Of a DNA stretch of 20,604 nucleotides, positions 1 through 7,140 are shown piece by piece. This stretch comes from CAYPEK01 sp964409645 (GTDB lineage: Bacteria; UBP15; UBA6099), in assembly GCA_964409645.1 (NCBI GenBank), contig CAYPEK010000077.1, positions 1 through 20,604 on the forward strand, given 5' to 3'. The notes under the pieces were generated by a model, which saw nothing but the letters and a program-made list of their open reading frames with translations, was not told the origin of the DNA and did no database searches. The translations under genes were made by a program, and so were the position numbers. How positions within the stretch are numbered: position 1 is the first letter of the stretch; the number at the start of each line of letters is the position of its first letter.

Positions 1-210
1 GCTTCGCTCTGCAGTTGCTCTTATTTGTAGCATGTCAACGTGATATTGGTATTACATCATTTATCTTATTTTATCTTATATTATCTTTATTTTATGCAAT
101 ATATTATATTTATTCATAGAATATTATAACATAAGCCTATTTTTATATTCTTCAAGCCGGTTATATCAATATAATTAACTATTTCTTATGGATTATAACT
201 GATAAATATG
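1..210. other. AT-rich non-coding left edge
   Basis: No convincing coding region, RNA gene or mobile element is visible in this very AT-rich stretch. It contains a short tandem 10-bp repeat (61-90, listed separately). The first ~50 bases are less AT-rich and could belong to a neighbouring gene outside the window, but too little is present to say. On the minus strand it lies downstream of the tRNA terminator. Confidence 0.5.
61..90. repeat. three tandem 10-bp AT-rich repeats
   Basis: Three consecutive decamers (TTATCTTATT, TTATCTTATA, TTATCTTTAT) lie head to tail. Read on the minus strand this places GATAA every 10 bp, close to one helical turn. No gene uses the region in this window. It could be chance in low-complexity DNA, a curved segment, or a small protein-binding array. 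Confidence 0.5.
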
Positions 211-233
211 AAAAAGCGGCTTCTCAGCCGCTT
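211..233 (-). terminator. Rho-independent terminator after tRNA-Leu
   Basis: On the minus strand the arms AAGCGGC and GCCGCTT pair perfectly over 7 bp around a 6-nt loop (TGAGAA). A T-run follows directly. It starts about 12 nt beyond the 3' end of the tRNA, so it should end the tRNA transcript. Confidence 0.85.
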
Positions 234-244
234 CTCATTTGTTT

Positions 245-329
245 TGCCGAAGAGGGGACTTGAACCCCTACGAGCTATACGCTCACTAGAACCTGAATCT
301 AGCGCGTCTGCCAATTCCGCCACTTCGGC
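245..329 (-). tRNA. tRNA-Leu (anticodon CAG)
   Basis: An 85-nt class II tRNA. The acceptor arms GCCGAAG and CTTCGGC pair perfectly and are followed by discriminator A. The anticodon stem CTAGA/TCTAG encloses the loop TTCAGGT, giving anticodon CAG (plus-strand 293-295). A long variable arm (AGC-GTATA-GCT) and a T arm with GTTCAAGTC complete the fold. Both the long variable arm and discriminator A are typical of leucine tRNAs. The 3' CCA is not encoded, since the acceptor is followed by AAAC, so it must be added enzymatically. A terminator follows and a promoter candidate lies just upstream. Confidence 0.97.
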
Positions 330-331
330 AT

Positions 332-360
332 TTGACACTTCACATTTTTCAATGTAAAAG
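332..360 (+). promoter_or_regulatory. candidate promoter for the lptF-lptD operon
   Basis: A perfect TTGACA (332-337) is separated by 17 nt from TAAAAG (355-360), a 4/6 match to the -10 consensus. Transcription from here would give a leader of about 147 nt before the lptF ATG, containing the hairpin at 386-424 and the direct repeat at 458-525. The -35 begins two bases beyond the 5' end of the tRNA gene on the other strand. Pattern match only. Confidence 0.4.
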
Positions 361-386
361 GTTAATTGATTTTGTAAAAAAGTCAA
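359..386 (-). promoter_or_regulatory. candidate promoter for tRNA-Leu
   Basis: On the minus strand TTGACT (381-386) is followed after 16 nt by TAACCT (359-364, a 3/6 match). Start of transcription would fall near 352, about 20 nt before the mature tRNA. The same TTGACT hexamer is used in the better-supported promoter at 7758-7786. It overlaps both the opposite-strand lptF promoter candidate and the foot of the hairpin at 386-424. Confidence 0.35.
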
Positions 387-424
387 CAGGCAAAAAGTGT
401 TGTTGCTGCCACTTTTGTGCCTGT
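386..424. other. strong hairpin in the lptF leader
   Basis: Arms ACAGGCAAAAAGTG (386-399) and CACTTTTGTGCCTGT (410-424) form 14 base pairs with one bulged base (G417) and a 10-nt loop (400-409). It lies inside the predicted lptF 5' leader. On the plus strand no T-run follows, so it is not a standard terminator there. On the minus strand TTTTTT follows 4 nt after the stem, so it could act as a weak terminator or insulator in that direction. No known riboswitch or leader class is recognised. Confidence 0.65.
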
Positions 425-457
425 ATCAAAGAAAAGTCGAAAATGTCGCCGCTCATG

Positions 458-525
458 AACCTGTTCAGACGGTGCCTTTATAACAGAAACCTGTTGTCCG
501 TAGCGTTGCCTTTATGCGTATAACA
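458..525 (+). repeat. imperfect direct repeat spanning the lptF start
   Basis: AACCTGTT occurs at 458-465 and again at 488-495. TGCCTTTAT occurs at 473-481 and again at 507-515. Each TGCCTTTAT is followed closely by ATAACA(A)GA. The two units are therefore the same sequence with small insertions in the second copy. The second TGCCTTTAT contains the first two bases of the lptF start codon (514-516). This may be a tandem duplication, a pair of operator sites, or an RNA element overlapping the translation start. Confidence 0.55.
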
Positions 526-1599
526 AGAATCCTCGATAGATACATTTTGACGGAATTTTTCCTATATTTTATTTTAGGCTTCACCGTCGCAATCATATTC
601 CAGATGGTCAATACTGTCCTGTTTCAGATGATGGATTTCGTAATTGAGAAAAAGGTCTCCTTCCCGATTTCCGTGAAGATTCTTTTTTACCAAGTACCGT
701 GGTTCGCTGTAATCGCACTCCCGATGGCAACAGTTTTCACAACTCTGCTTTCAATTAACAGGATGTCGAAAGACAGCGAGATCGATGTGCTGCGCACAAG
801 CGGCGTGAGCGTGATGCAGCTGATGGCGCCGATGCTTTTCGCCGGACTTCTCGTCAGCGGCATCTCTTTTGTAATGATGCAGAGACTCGTCCCGTGGTCG
901 TACAATAAAAGCATAGTACTCTGGCGTGAGTTTCTTCTGAGTGAGACTCCAAACTCGCCGAAATCCGACTTGTTTTTCAAAGGAAAAGGAAACAGACAGA
1001 TATACATAAAGAATTACGACCCGAAAACCAGAATCGCGAGCGACATTACCATCTACGAAACATCGGACGCCGCATACCCTGTTGTGACCACCGCGCGGGT
1101 AGGAGTCTGGACTGAAAAATATCTGGTTCTGAAAAACGGGACTCTTCATCACTTCAACAAAAACGGCCTCACAGATTACGAAGTCGCATTCGGTGAACTG
1201 AAAATCAACATTGAGCGTGAACTGGAAGAAATTTTCGGTGTCCAGAAAACCTCTCAAGAGATGACATACAACGAATTAAAAGATAAAATCGCTCTTTTTA
1301 AAAAGAGCGGTATAGAAACAAAATCGTTGGAGACAGACCTCCAGTTCAAATTCTCGATCCCGGTCGCAAGTTTTATGTTCGTCCTGCTCGGTTTCCCGCT
1401 CAGCATACGAACGGGCCGCAGCAATATTCTCGCCGGACTGTTGATCGCGGTATCTCTTATGATTGTATTCTGGGTCGGCATCATAGCCTTTACCGCGCTA
1501 GGAAAAAAAGGCGTTCTCGAACCGCCCGTGGCCGCTTGGACGCAGAACGCGATCTTTCTCGTAATCGGTCTCGTACTTCTCATCCGGACACGTAAATGA
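514..1599 (+). CDS. lptF: LptF/LptG-family LPS export permease
   Basis: A 361-residue inner-membrane protein of the YjgP/YjgQ family. LptF and LptG form the transmembrane part of the LptB2FG ABC exporter, which extracts lipopolysaccharide from the inner membrane and passes it to the periplasmic Lpt bridge. The layout fits: hydrophobic segments near residues 15-37, 55-80 and 100-120, a periplasmic domain to about 270, then three more membrane segments to the C-terminus. The FSIPVASFMFVLLGFPLS segment and the later LEPPVAAW are typical of the family. The start at 514 gives the usual 'ILDRYIL' N-terminus, but no clear Shine-Dalgarno precedes it. The stop overlaps the next start (ATGA), indicating translational coupling to lptD. 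Only one of the usual LptF/LptG pair is present, so F or G identity is uncertain. Confidence 0.88.
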   Translation: MRITRILDRYILTEFFLYFILGFTVAIIFQMVNTVLFQMMDFVIEKKVSFPISVKILFYQVPWFAVIALPMATVFTTLLSINRMSKDSEIDVLRTSGVSVMQLMAPMLFAGLLVSGISFVMMQRLVPWSYNKSIVLWREFLLSETPNSPKSDLFFKGKGNRQIYIKNYDPKTRIASDITIYETSDAAYPVVTTARVGVWTEKYLVLKNGTLHHFNKNGLTDYEVAFGELKINIERELEEIFGVQKTSQEMTYNELKDKIALFKKSGIETKSLETDLQFKFSIPVASFMFVLLGFPLSIRTGRSNILAGLLIAVSLMIVFWVGIIAFTALGKKGVLEPPVAAWTQNAIFLVIGLVLLIRTRK

Positions 1600-3869
1600 A
1601 ACGCATATTACTTCTAATTCCGTCGATAATTGTCACTACTCTGATTATTTTCAGCCCCATAGCGATTGCTCAGGAAATCGAAAACGCAGCCACCGGCTCG
1701 GAACGCATCGTCATAGAATCCGCGGATTACCTAAAAAACGAGAGAGAGACAGGCATCACAACCCTCAAAGGCGGCGTGTCGTTCAAATACAACGATTCCA
1801 CGGTCAGCGCCGACGAAGCGGTTCTCGACGAGAAGACAAAAACCGCAGTGGCAAAAAGCAATGTCACAATCGTCGATTCGATGGGCACGTTTTCGGGAAG
1901 TATGCTCTTCTACGACTATGATAAGGAATGGTTCGAAATCTCAAATGGTTCGGGCTCGACGGCTTCATCCGGCGTTGAAGGACAGGTTTATTTTTCGGGA
2001 GGTCTCATCAAGGGCACGAGCAACAAGATAAAGTTATACAAAGCCGTCTTCACCACATGCGCCCCATCATGTAAAACCGAATACAAGATGATCGCAAAAG
2101 AAGCGACCATCTATCCCGGCAACAAAGTCATCGCCCGTCACGTCTATTTCTACGCGGGCGGCACGCGGGTCTTATACTTCCCGGTATTCATGGCATCGCT
2201 GAAGGAACAGCGGCGCTACACCCCCGAATTCGGGTACGACAAAAACAAAGGTTTCTACGTTAAAACCAACTATCCCTATCTGGCAAAAGAATTCCTTGCC
2301 GGGTGGGTGCTTCTCGAATACATGAGCAAAAAAGGCATCCGGTACGGCGCCGAGCACAAATACACATCGAAAAAACTCGGCGGTGAAGGCTCCAATAAAT
2401 TTGAGACAAACAGGGAAAGCGACACCGGATACTCATCGAATTACGCTGAAATCAAGCAGGTTCTCAAGATAGGCGACCGCATCTCAGGCAATTTCGGCCT
2501 CACGAGAAACAGTACATACAATCAGTACATTACAAGCTCAAGATACAACACAAACAACATTACTTTTAACCTTACAAAAAACGTTTACGAACTGCAACCA
2601 TCCGAGAACGGCGTCCGTCAGGGCACTCAGCGCCGAACTATCGGCTTAACGTCCACGTTCACTTCAAACCAAAGCACTTCGGGACGGCAGAAAACGGAAA
2701 ACATCACTCTCAACTCGACCCGCACGGACTTCAACCAGAAAGTGAGAACGAATTTCTCGTACCAGTTGACCGGCTCGCAGTACGCTTCGAAAGCAAACAA
2801 CCTTACAGGCAACTTTAAGTTTGATTCGTCGTATTCGACCGGCCCGGTTTCCATCGCGCTTTCGCTGCAAAGAGCATACGACCTCGATCACGACAAATAT
2901 ACCTCCGACAACAGTGAGTCCGTCAATGTTCTGTGGCCTAAACTAACCCTCACTCCGCAGCAAAAATATTACAGCAAGCTCCTGCCGCAGAAATTCATCC
3001 CAATCACCAGTCTCTATTTCACCACCGAAAGAATCCGGCAGGGCGCGAGGAACAACAGCGAAGCGTTAAGAAGAAACACCTTCTACTCCGAAGCGCGTAA
3101 ATCCATATTCCAGAATGTCAAAAACCTCACTTTCAACATCACTCAATCGTTTACGCAATACTATTACAGCACCAAAGACGCGCAGTACATTATGAAACAT
3201 ACCTCGGACATGAACTACAGATTCACGGAGCGAACGAATCTTAATCTGACTTTCAACTCCACCAAAGACTCGGGCGGCTCGCCGTACACATACACAAGCC
3301 AGCGCGAGGCAATCCGTATGAACGGGTCATTCAATGTAACGAGTCCCGGTGGAAAAACAAAATTCAGCATGAGCACTCAATACAACTACCGCCTGTTGCC
3401 GGGCCAGCGCTACAGTCCCCTTTCATTCACATACTCCCGCGAGATGACACAGAACGCACGTGTAACAATCGGCGGCTCGCGCGACATCAACAATTCCCTT
3501 TGGGGCGATACCAACACCTCGTTCGACATTCAGAGAAAAAATACGTCACTTCAAATCGGCGCCCTCTGGAACACCGAAGACCTCGACCTACGAACCGCTA
3601 ACATAACCACCATACTAAAAAGAAAAAACGGCTGGGAATTCAACATCAGCAGTATTTTCGAGCACAGATCATCATACGGGTTGATTCGTCAGGTGGCCGT
3701 GAGAAAAGTCAGATGCTGCACCGAAATCGACATGAGCTATACCGAATCTACAAAACTGTTTCAGTTTCAATATATAATAAAGGCGTTCCCGACGAAGAAG
3801 TTCGGATTCACGCAAGGGAATCAGGGCTTCGAGCTGGACCAGTCGATTTTCAATACGTCCACGCAGTAA
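1596..3869 (+). CDS. lptD: LptD outer-membrane LPS assembly protein
   Basis: A 757-residue protein. LptD is the outer-membrane beta-barrel that inserts LPS into the outer leaflet. A signal peptide ends near AIA|Q (residue 25). Residues ~35-190 form the OstA-like jellyroll that receives LPS from the periplasmic bridge. The segment with FTTCAPSC (Cys155, Cys159) followed by the conserved VLYFPVF is characteristic of LptD. The rest is a long, Asn/Thr/Ser-rich, Tyr-alternating beta-barrel. Near the C-terminus Cys707-Cys708 matches the adjacent cysteine pair that forms the essential disulfides in E. coli LptD. No cysteine equivalent to E. coli Cys31 is present at the mature N-terminus; the extra Cys159 may substitute. 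Overlaps the permease gene by 4 nt, as expected for a coupled Lpt operon. Confidence 0.9.
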   Translation: MKRILLLIPSIIVTTLIIFSPIAIAQEIENAATGSERIVIESADYLKNERETGITTLKGGVSFKYNDSTVSADEAVLDEKTKTAVAKSNVTIVDSMGTFSGSMLFYDYDKEWFEISNGSGSTASSGVEGQVYFSGGLIKGTSNKIKLYKAVFTTCAPSCKTEYKMIAKEATIYPGNKVIARHVYFYAGGTRVLYFPVFMASLKEQRRYTPEFGYDKNKGFYVKTNYPYLAKEFLAGWVLLEYMSKKGIRYGAEHKYTSKKLGGEGSNKFETNRESDTGYSSNYAEIKQVLKIGDRISGNFGLTRNSTYNQYITSSRYNTNNITFNLTKNVYELQPSENGVRQGTQRRTIGLTSTFTSNQSTSGRQKTENITLNSTRTDFNQKVRTNFSYQLTGSQYASKANNLTGNFKFDSSYSTGPVSIALSLQRAYDLDHDKYTSDNSESVNVLWPKLTLTPQQKYYSKLLPQKFIPITSLYFTTERIRQGARNNSEALRRNTFYSEARKSIFQNVKNLTFNITQSFTQYYYSTKDAQYIMKHTSDMNYRFTERTNLNLTFNSTKDSGGSPYTYTSQREAIRMNGSFNVTSPGGKTKFSMSTQYNYRLLPGQRYSPLSFTYSREMTQNARVTIGGSRDINNSLWGDTNTSFDIQRKNTSLQIGALWNTEDLDLRTANITTILKRKNGWEFNISSIFEHRSSYGLIRQVAVRKVRCCTEIDMSYTESTKLFQFQYIIKAFPTKKFGFTQGNQGFELDQSIFNTSTQ

Positions 3870-3903
3870 GCGGGAAGCGCGACAGGGACGGAATTATTAA
3901 GCG

Positions 3904-4557
3904 ATGAAAGATATGTCAAAAGCACGCAGATATATAACAGCAACCGTACTACTTCTCATTTTGTTCGTTTCCGGATGTTCGAAATACGCTCCCACTCCTG
4001 AAGTTCAAAAAAGAAAGATAATCGAATTTACAATCAACACCGCCGCGAATATTTCGTCGAATTATTACTATTATATAGCTTTCGAAACCAACGAAACACT
4101 ATCTTCCGAAGGCCCGCTCCCGTACCTCTACGGGGTTGAACGCGCAAAAAATTGGACGTATTACATCAGGCTATACAACGGATATTTTTCGGAAAAAACG
4201 ATCGCTTCCGATGCGGATAAGGATGACGATCCGACACTCTTCAACAGCGAATCATCGAGGTACTTTCAGGCATACTACAGCGGCTCGACTATCCACATAT
4301 CCGTTTACCTTGACAAGCTCACAACCGTCGATACCATTGCCTTTAACATTATATCGAGCGAAGTGCCTCTTACCCCGACAGACACCTACATCCCCGCGCT
4401 TGATTATTTCATTCAGCCGAAGGTAACAATTTCCACAACCGCCGGCGCTTACGCCTACAGTTCGCTATATACATTAAGCAGCAGTCATACCGTTTCCGAC
4501 ACAACAAAAAAAGCCGCCGACATCACCTCATGGACAGCCGAAGTTTACGAAAAATAG
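3904..4557 (+). CDS. outer-envelope lipoprotein downstream of lptD
   Basis: A 217-residue protein of unrecognised family. An N-terminal basic-hydrophobic signal peptide ends in the lipobox VSGC (Cys25), so it should be a lipid-anchored envelope protein. The mature part is rich in Tyr, Thr and Ser with alternating hydrophobic residues, suggesting a beta-sandwich; no catalytic motif is seen. It starts 34 nt after lptD in the same direction and is probably co-transcribed. A second in-frame ATG at 3913 would give a protein 3 residues shorter; neither start has a strong ribosome-binding site. Position invites comparison with LptE, the lipoprotein plug of LptD, but I see no LptE sequence signature, so that role is only inferred. 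Confidence 0.75.
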   Translation: MKDMSKARRYITATVLLLILFVSGCSKYAPTPEVQKRKIIEFTINTAANISSNYYYYIAFETNETLSSEGPLPYLYGVERAKNWTYYIRLYNGYFSEKTIASDADKDDDPTLFNSESSRYFQAYYSGSTIHISVYLDKLTTVDTIAFNIISSEVPLTPTDTYIPALDYFIQPKVTISTTAGAYAYSSLYTLSSSHTVSDTTKKAADITSWTAEVYEK

Positions 4558-4567
4558 TCACCGTTGT

Positions 4568-4981
4568 TTACTTGTTTTTGAAAAAATCCGGATTCTTCAG
4601 TCTAAGTTTCATCTTCAATATTTCGAGCTGTTCGTCCAGAGGTTTATTCTCCGCATCCAGAAGATATATGCACTCATCCCTCTCGATATCGAACAGAAAA
4701 AGATACTCGTTAAATGCCAGCCGCGACTCCCGCAGTCCGATGTCTATTTCCTTCTCCGCATCCGCCGCCGTTTCCTTTGCGTCCGCATCAAATACAACAT
4801 CCGAATACATGACCGGCTTGAGATGATACTTCGCGGGTCTCATCACGCCCTCAGTCCGGATTATTCCAGTATCCAAATGCCCCGCTGTTCGGAACGGGTC
4901 CGTAAACGCCGCGCAGCGAACCGCCCCAAACAGAAAAAGCCCCGCGACAACAAACGCCGTCATGCGGGGCATCATTCTCAT
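4568..4981 (-). CDS. small exported protein, unknown function
   Basis: About 137 residues with an N-terminal signal peptide (hydrophobic core TAFVVAGLFLFGAV) and likely cleavage around the Cys-Ala-Ala. The residue before Cys is Arg, so this is not a proper lipobox. The mature part is acidic and charged, with predicted helices and a C-terminal half (ECIYLLDAENKPLDEQLEIL) that could form a coiled coil. No family recognised. I chose ATG at 4981 because AGGTGG lies about 9 nt upstream of it; a GTG at 4993 would add four residues. It follows the corrinoid gene by 17 nt and ends 10 nt from the convergent lipoprotein stop. Likely last gene of its unit. Confidence 0.6.
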   Translation of the reverse strand: MRMMPRMTAFVVAGLFLFGAVRCAAFTDPFRTAGHLDTGIIRTEGVMRPAKYHLKPVMYSDVVFDADAKETAADAEKEIDIGLRESRLAFNEYLFLFDIERDECIYLLDAENKPLDEQLEILKMKLRLKNPDFFKNK

Positions 4982-4998
4982 TTGCAGCACCACCTGTA

Positions 4999-5637
4999 TT
5001 ATTTGCCGATCAGTTCCTTGGCTTTTCTGGCCGCCTCTGCCGCATCCCGCCCGTAAGCATCCGCTCCGATCTCATCCGCGTACGACTGCGTCACCGGCGC
5101 GCCGCCCACCATCACTTTCACGCTGTCCCTTATGCCTTCTTTTTTGAATCCCTCGATTATATCTCTCATCGATTTCATCGTCGTTGTCAGAAGCGCCGAC
5201 AAACCGACTACATCCGGCTTGTTTTCCTTAATCGCCGCTATGAACTTATCCGCGGACACATCCACGCCGAGATCGATCACCTCGAATCCTGCTCCCTTCA
5301 CCATCGCAGCCACTATGTTCTTGCCTATGTCGTGCAGGTCGCCCTTCACCGTGCCGACCACGAAACGCCCGACCGGCTGGATGTCGCCAGCTGCAAGCAG
5401 CGGCTGAAGCACCTTCATGCACGCCTCCATAGCGCGCCCGGCAACCAGCAGCTCGGGAATGAAGAACTCATTCTTCTGAAACTTGTCGCCCACAATGTCC
5501 ATCGCCGGCACAAGCGCCTCATCTATGATCTTCTTCGCGGGCTCTCCGGCGTCCAGCATCTTTTGCAGAATACTCAACGCTTCTGTCGGGTTCCCCGCAA
5601 TAATTGTCTCTTTCAGATTTTGGTACAATTCGCTCAT
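4999..5637 (-). CDS. corrinoid (B12-binding) protein of methyltransferase type
   Basis: About 212 residues, the usual length for MtaC/MtbC-type corrinoid proteins, which shuttle methyl groups on cobalt between a substrate-specific methyltransferase and a pterin or thiol acceptor. The N-terminal ~85 residues form the helical cap domain. The Rossmann-like B12 domain carries GDLHDIGKNIV, whose His (about residue 102) is the lower cobalt ligand. GLSALLTTT and GGAPVTQSYADEIGADAY complete the classic B12-binding set. Two ATGs are adjacent; the second (5637) has better spacing from GGAG, and the first would add one Met. No methyltransferase or reactivase gene is in the window, so the partner and substrate are unknown. 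Cytoplasmic. Confidence 0.9.
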   Translation of the reverse strand: MSELYQNLKETIIAGNPTEALSILQKMLDAGEPAKKIIDEALVPAMDIVGDKFQKNEFFIPELLVAGRAMEACMKVLQPLLAAGDIQPVGRFVVGTVKGDLHDIGKNIVAAMVKGAGFEVIDLGVDVSADKFIAAIKENKPDVVGLSALLTTTMKSMRDIIEGFKKEGIRDSVKVMVGGAPVTQSYADEIGADAYGRDAAEAARKAKELIGK

Positions 5638-5679
5638 CATTAATCTCCGTCACATTCTTTATCGATTCAAACTCCAAAT

Positions 5680-5685
5680 ATTATA
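5680..5685 (-). promoter_or_regulatory. possible -10 box before the corrinoid gene
   Basis: A perfect TATAAT on the minus strand sits in the 106-nt gap between the DUF4416 gene and the corrinoid gene, about 43 nt before the start codon. I see no good -35 at 16-18 nt, so this is weak evidence for an internal promoter. Confidence 0.25.
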
Positions 5686-5746
5686 TAACAACATACCGGC
5701 AATTTCGCCCAGATGTAATTTTTAACTTAAAACCTCCAACCACTTT

Positions 5747-6313
5747 TCATCGATATTTCACGGCCTCAAGCTTTTTCCTGAATCTAGTCCTAAGCTCATT
5801 AAAAAAAGCTATATATTTTTCGGTTCTATAATCCGGGTACGTCCACGGGAAAGGCTCGTATGACGGCTTTTTGAAATAAAGCGTTATCTCGGCGTATATG
5901 CCCTTTTGCAGATATATCCTGTGAAAGAAATCTTTTGTCGATGCAAGCACCATTTTCGGCGTGTCAACGTATCCGGGATCGAGATTCACCATACGTCCCG
6001 TACCGTCACTCGACACACCCGCACCATGCAATTCGTCAGTGATTTTCAATTCGATGTTGTTTGTCAACAGCTTCGCGTCAACGATCTTGTCCGGCGTCAC
6101 AAGTTTTTCGAACGCGTAGAAAACCCTGTTCAGCCCGGCGCCCATTTCCGCCTGATAATAGTCCGTGAAATCGAATGGAATTATTTCGCTTTCGAAATCA
6201 ATCGGCCCGAACGCCTCTTCGAGCTCGACACGGACCGTTTTCAAATCAATGTTTCGTGAAAATATAACTCCGCAGAACAACTGCACCGGGTTCGGCTGGC
6301 GGATATCTCCCAT
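5747..6313 (-). CDS. DUF4416 family protein
   Basis: A 188-residue cytoplasmic protein matching DUF4416, a family of unknown function sometimes labelled GTP-binding without experimental basis. Recognisable family motifs are the PVQLFCGVIFS start, FDFTDYYQAEMG near residue 46, NLDPGYV, LASTKDFFHRIYL and the C-terminal PWTYPDY. No P-loop or other nucleotide-binding motif is visible. The length is normal for the family. It starts 5 nt after the upstream epimerase gene and probably relies on translational coupling, since no Shine-Dalgarno is seen. Co-transcription with a sugar epimerase and a corrinoid protein gives no clear functional hint. Confidence 0.85.
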   Translation of the reverse strand: MGDIRQPNPVQLFCGVIFSRNIDLKTVRVELEEAFGPIDFESEIIPFDFTDYYQAEMGAGLNRVFYAFEKLVTPDKIVDAKLLTNNIELKITDELHGAGVSSDGTGRMVNLDPGYVDTPKMVLASTKDFFHRIYLQKGIYAEITLYFKKPSYEPFPWTYPDYRTEKYIAFFNELRTRFRKKLEAVKYR

Positions 6314-6318
6314 AGTCG

Positions 6319-7119
6319 TCAGGAAATTAATGCTCTCATGTATTCAACAGTTCTCCGGGCCGCCACCGCGGGCTCCGGATACGGAAGCATCTCCGCCGAC
6401 AGCCATCCGTCGTACCCGATCTCGCGAAGAGTCGTTACGATCTTGCGAAAATCGATGTGGCCCGCTCCCGGATACCGTCTGTTGCTGTCCGCAATATGCA
6501 CATGCGCAACGCGCTGTCCTGCCGCCCTTATACTTTCCTCGATCATCGCTTCTTCTATGTTCATGTGGAATGTATCCAGTAGAATCAGGCAATTGTCGGC
6601 GCCGACGCGGTCGAGGAACCTCAGGCAGTCTTCCACCGTGATAATAAACGAAGTCTCATATCTGTTGATCGGCTCTACAACCATCTTCACGTTTTTTGCG
6701 GCAGCGTACTTAGCGCACTCCGCCATGCACTCCGCCGCCCAGCTTTCCGACTCCGGTGTCACCGGGTTCTTGCCGAGAATCAGCCCTATTATGATGAGCG
6801 ATTTCAACTCCGCCGCGAAGTCCGCGTGGCTGCATATCCGTTCCACAGCCGCCCTCCGCACATTTTCATCCGGAGACGAGAAACAAAGTCCTTCCTCGCC
6901 GAACGCGCGGCCTGTGCCCATTGCCGGCACATCGAGCTCGAATTTAGTTAAAAGTAACTTCAGATTTTCCTTGTCTATCTTCGACGGATCTTTGATCGCA
7001 AGTTCCGCGCCGTCGAACCCGACTTCCTTAACAAGCGCGAAGTTGTCTTCGTAAGAGCCCTTTAGAGCAAGCGCGCTGAATACGGCATCCGGCGAGGATA
7101 CCGCAATACTTAGTTTCAT
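6319..7119 (-). CDS. TIM-barrel sugar (phosphate) isomerase/epimerase
   Basis: A 266-residue protein of the xylose-isomerase-like TIM-barrel superfamily (AP endonuclease 2 fold). Divalent-metal ligands expected in D-tagatose/psicose 3-epimerase-type enzymes can be located: Glu149 in VEPINRYE, Asp182 in LLDTFHMN, His208 in HVHIADSN and Glu243 in SAEML. The EPINRYET and DSNRRYPGAGHIDF motifs resemble ketose 3-epimerases and 5-keto-L-gluconate epimerase more than hydroxypyruvate isomerase, but the substrate cannot be fixed. The ATG is preceded by GGGAG at 8 nt. It lies 21 nt after the cyclic-nucleotide-fold gene and 5 nt before DUF4416. Shares its C-terminal LREIGYDG motif with the paralogue at 11237-12049. 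Confidence 0.87.
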   Translation of the reverse strand: MKLSIAVSSPDAVFSALALKGSYEDNFALVKEVGFDGAELAIKDPSKIDKENLKLLLTKFELDVPAMGTGRAFGEEGLCFSSPDENVRRAAVERICSHADFAAELKSLIIIGLILGKNPVTPESESWAAECMAECAKYAAAKNVKMVVEPINRYETSFIITVEDCLRFLDRVGADNCLILLDTFHMNIEEAMIEESIRAAGQRVAHVHIADSNRRYPGAGHIDFRKIVTTLREIGYDGWLSAEMLPYPEPAVAARRTVEYMRALIS

Positions 7120-7140
7120 TTTATCATCTCCCGTGGATAA

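Noticed and set aside
245..329. tRNA-Leu as an integration site for a mobile element
   Set aside because: No integrase, no duplicated tRNA 3' end and no foreign-looking gene block is visible on either side.
332..523. A 63-codon frame with several cysteines upstream of lptF
   Set aside because: No ribosome-binding site, it overlaps the hairpin and the direct repeat, and the cysteines come from low-complexity TGT/TGC runs. A leader peptide cannot be excluded but is not supported.
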